Part shown: positions 62,198-64,000 of the stretch, piece after piece
Position numbering within the stretch: position 1 is the first letter of the stretch
Layout of the letters: each line of letters starts with the position of its first letter
From: Azospirillum thiophilum
GTDB taxonomy: Bacteria > Pseudomonadota > Alphaproteobacteria > Azospirillales > Azospirillaceae
Assembly: GCF_001305595.1 (NCBI RefSeq)
Contig: NZ_CP012402.1
Coordinates: 347,501-411,500 of the forward strand
Length of the DNA stretch: 64,000 bases
Direction of reading: 5' to 3'
Program-made: the position numbers and the translations under genes
Notes under the pieces: generated by a model
Told to the model about the DNA's origin: nothing
Database searches by the model: none
The model's input: the letters and a program-made list of their open reading frames with translations, nothing else

Positions 62198-63342
62198 TCC
62201 GCGGCCTCCCTTGCATCGGAGCGGAAGCCGGGGGCGGTGGCGGCGTGCTCCTGGCTGCCGCGGCGGCGGGCGACCCACAGATAGAGGCCGCTGCCGAGGA
62301 TGACGATGGTCAGCACGTCCAGAACCGCCCACAGGATCTTCATCGGCATCCCGCCGTAATCGCCGAAATGCAGCGGCTGCGACAGGCGCAGCGCCAGCAT
62401 GTACCAGGGCATGGAGCGCATGTCGGTGAAGGCCCCGGTCTCGGCGTCGATCAGGGCGGGGGTGAGGATCTGGCGGGTCGCCGGGGTGGCCCCCTTCAAC
62501 CAGACCGCGTAATGGTGGTTGCTGGAAAAGCGCACGCCGGGAAAGGCGATGAATTGCGGGCGCATGCCCGGAGCTGCCTCCATCGCGGTGCGGACGGCGG
62601 CGTCGACGGAGGAGAAGCGCTCGGGCACCGGCTTGCCCTCGTAGGGGGCGATCATCGCGGCAAGCTCGTTGGCACGCCAGTAGGCGACCAGCGGGACCGA
62701 CAGGGTGTTGATGACGCCCGTCAGGCCGACCACCGCCACCCACATCAGCGTGACGATGCCCAGCATGTTGTGCAGGTCGAGCCATTTCAGCCGCGTGCTG
62801 CGCCCGGCCCGGACCGTGCCGAAGGACAGCTTGCGCATGAAGGGAGCGTAGACCACCACGCCCGACAGCGTGGCGACGAACAGCAGGAAGCCCATGAATC
62901 CCAGGAACAACTCCCCCGGCAGGCCGGCGAACATGTCGACATGCAGGCGCAGCATCACATGCATGAAGCCGCCGTCTTCGTTGAGGTCGCCCAGGATCCT
63001 GGTGGTGCGCTGGTCGATGGCGGAGATGTGCATCTGCGACACCGGTGACCGTGCGGCCGGGCCGGTGGTGACGTTCACCACCGGCCGGTCCTCGTCGAAG
63101 CTGAGGAACAGCGGCCGTTCGCCGGGGTAGGTCGCGAGCGCCGACGCAACCGCCTCGTCCAACGTCTTCAGCGGGGTATCGGCCGGCATGTGCGGCAGGT
63201 TGTCCTCCGCCGTCAGCGCCTCGATCTCGTCATGGAAGATCAGCGGCAGGCCGGTCAGGCACAGCAGCAGCATGAAGACCGTGCAGACCAGGCTGGTCCA
63301 TTTGTGGATCAGGGTCCAGATCCGGATGGTTCGGTTGGTCAT
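62194..63342 (-). CDS. PepSY-associated TM helix protein
   Basis: A 382-residue inner-membrane protein with four main helices. The N-terminal IHKWTSLVCTVFMLLLCLTGLPLIF is the PepSY_TM start, and DMFAGLPGELFLGFMGFLLFVATLSGVVVYAPFM and LHNMLGIVTLMWVAVVGLTGVINTL follow, with conserved histidines (IHKW, LHVDM, LDLHNMLG). Such proteins act as siderophore-iron or heme-linked ferric reductases. It lies 59 bases downstream of a TonB receptor gene and reads in the same direction, so it probably reduces iron delivered by that receptor. Confidence 0.88.
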   Translation of the reverse strand: MTNRTIRIWTLIHKWTSLVCTVFMLLLCLTGLPLIFHDEIEALTAEDNLPHMPADTPLKTLDEAVASALATYPGERPLFLSFDEDRPVVNVTTGPAARSPVSQMHISAIDQRTTRILGDLNEDGGFMHVMLRLHVDMFAGLPGELFLGFMGFLLFVATLSGVVVYAPFMRKLSFGTVRAGRSTRLKWLDLHNMLGIVTLMWVAVVGLTGVINTLSVPLVAYWRANELAAMIAPYEGKPVPERFSSVDAAVRTAMEAAPGMRPQFIAFPGVRFSSNHHYAVWLKGATPATRQILTPALIDAETGAFTDMRSMPWYMLALRLSQPLHFGDYGGMPMKILWAVLDVLTIVILGSGLYLWVARRRGSQEHAATAPGFRSDAREAAE

Positions 63343-63401
63343 CGCGCGTTCCTCATGCGTCCGTCATGCCCCCGGCTGATCGGTGGCGGATTGGCGGCGG
63401 A

Positions 63402-64000
63402 TCAGAAATCCACCGACACCGACAGCTTCGCCGTCAGCGGGTTGCCCTGGGTCAGGTAGCCGCCGAAGGCCGACGCCCAATAGGCCTTGTCGGTCACGTT
63501 CTCCACCGCCGCCCGGAAGGTGACCGGACGGTTCTGGATATCGGTGATCATCCGCGCGCCGACGTCGAAGCGGGTCCAACTGGGGATCTTCAGCGTGTTG
63601 GCGGTGTTGACGTACTGCTCGCCGGTGTGGATCACGCGGCCGGTCAGCGTCACCGTCGGGAAGGAGGCCGGCAGGAAGGGCAGGTCCCATTCGACGTTGG
63701 CGTTGAACTGGTGGCGTGGCACGCCGACGGCGTCGTTGCCCTCGGTCGCCGTGTTGCCGGTGTCGCTCAGCTCCGGATCGATGAAGGTGGCGCCGCCCAG
63801 CAGGCGTACGCCCTGCACCGGCTCGCCGTACAGCATCAGCTCGATGCCGCGGTTGCGCTGCTCGCCCGACACGCTGTAGATGCGGGTGGCCGCGTCGGTG
63901 ACGCCGCTGGGCTGGGTGGTCTGGAACAGCGACAGCGAGCCGCCGAAGCTGCCGAAATCCAGCTTGCCGCCGACCTCGTACTGGACCGAGCGGTAGGGTT
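63402..64000 (-). CDS. TonB-dependent siderophore receptor (C-terminal part)
   Basis: The open frame runs in from the right edge and ends at 63402. The visible 199 residues are the last strands of a TonB-dependent outer-membrane receptor: QYEVGGKLDFGSFGGSLSLFQ, GIELMLYGEPVQGVRLLGGATF, FPTVTLTGRVIHTGEQYVNT and a C-terminal ending in LSVSVDF, with the terminal Phe. The plug domain and TonB box are beyond the window. FhuA/FoxA-like siderophore uptake is suggested. Its neighbours are PepSY and a small membrane protein. Confidence 0.9.
   Translation of the reverse strand, partial: PYRSVQYEVGGKLDFGSFGGSLSLFQTTQPSGVTDAATRIYSVSGEQRNRGIELMLYGEPVQGVRLLGGATFIDPELSDTGNTATEGNDAVGVPRHQFNANVEWDLPFLPASFPTVTLTGRVIHTGEQYVNTANTLKIPSWTRFDVGARMITDIQNRPVTFRAAVENVTDKAYWASAFGGYLTQGNPLTAKLSVSVDF

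Overview
The window is high-GC DNA (close to 70% by eye) with dense genes, short intergenic gaps and alphaproteobacterial gene families and order: mutY-DUF721-dsbA-smc, an acyl-CoA dehydrogenase/FadN-type beta-oxidation operon under a MerR regulator, and several ABC and TTT transporters. An Azospirillum-like member of the Rhodospirillales is the best guess. This is an inference from protein similarity and synteny, not from a database search. No rRNA, tRNA, CRISPR array or transposase gene was seen.

Layout. (1) 1-9 kb: the end of an alpha-2-macroglobulin-like gene, a MerR (LiuR-like) regulated beta-oxidation operon, a LuxR-type response regulator, a CBS protein and OmpW. (2) 9-18 kb: a lipoprotein and a D-amino-acid dehydrogenase, a vWA (DUF1194) protein, mutY, a DciA-like DUF721 protein, a DsbA-like thioredoxin and smc; smc is flanked on both sides by REP-like palindromes. 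(3) 19-34 kb: a polyamine region (puuB and puuA homologues, potFGHI, aguA). Two other modules sit inside it. One is a large glycosyltransferase-HAD-UbiA fusion with a small flippase-like protein. The other is a pair of DUF1843 (GDL-motif) peptides followed by a radical SAM/SPASM protein. (4) 34-38 kb: an AI-2E family permease, a serine-protease lipoprotein and an Hsp20.

(5) 38-42.4 kb: a five-gene minus-strand operon that reads siaA-siaB-siaC-histidine kinase-siaD, a partner-switching/c-di-GMP module with an extra kinase whose N-terminus resembles that of the diguanylate cyclase. (6) 42.8-47.6 kb: a periplasmic binding protein, an OmpR-type regulator and polA. (7) 47.6-50.7 kb: a sharply AT-rich island with a DUF4297/Cap4-like nuclease and an SMC/Rad50-like ATPase with a zinc hook, most likely an acquired anti-phage or anti-plasmid system inserted next to polA. 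(8) 50.7-59.2 kb: a hypothetical protein, a serine hydrolase, then a minus-strand sugar-acid operon (iclR-dgoK-dgoA-tctC-tctB-tctA-SDR) fitting 2-keto-3-deoxygalactonate catabolism. (9) 59.4-64 kb: a branched-chain amino-acid type binding protein, a monooxygenase-fold protein, pirin, and the end of an iron-uptake cluster (TonB receptor, PepSY reductase, small membrane protein).

The most interesting units are the nuclease/ATPase island, the Sia operon with its duplicated kinase/cyclase stalk, the GDL peptide/radical SAM locus and the three-domain glycosyltransferase-HAD-UbiA fusion.
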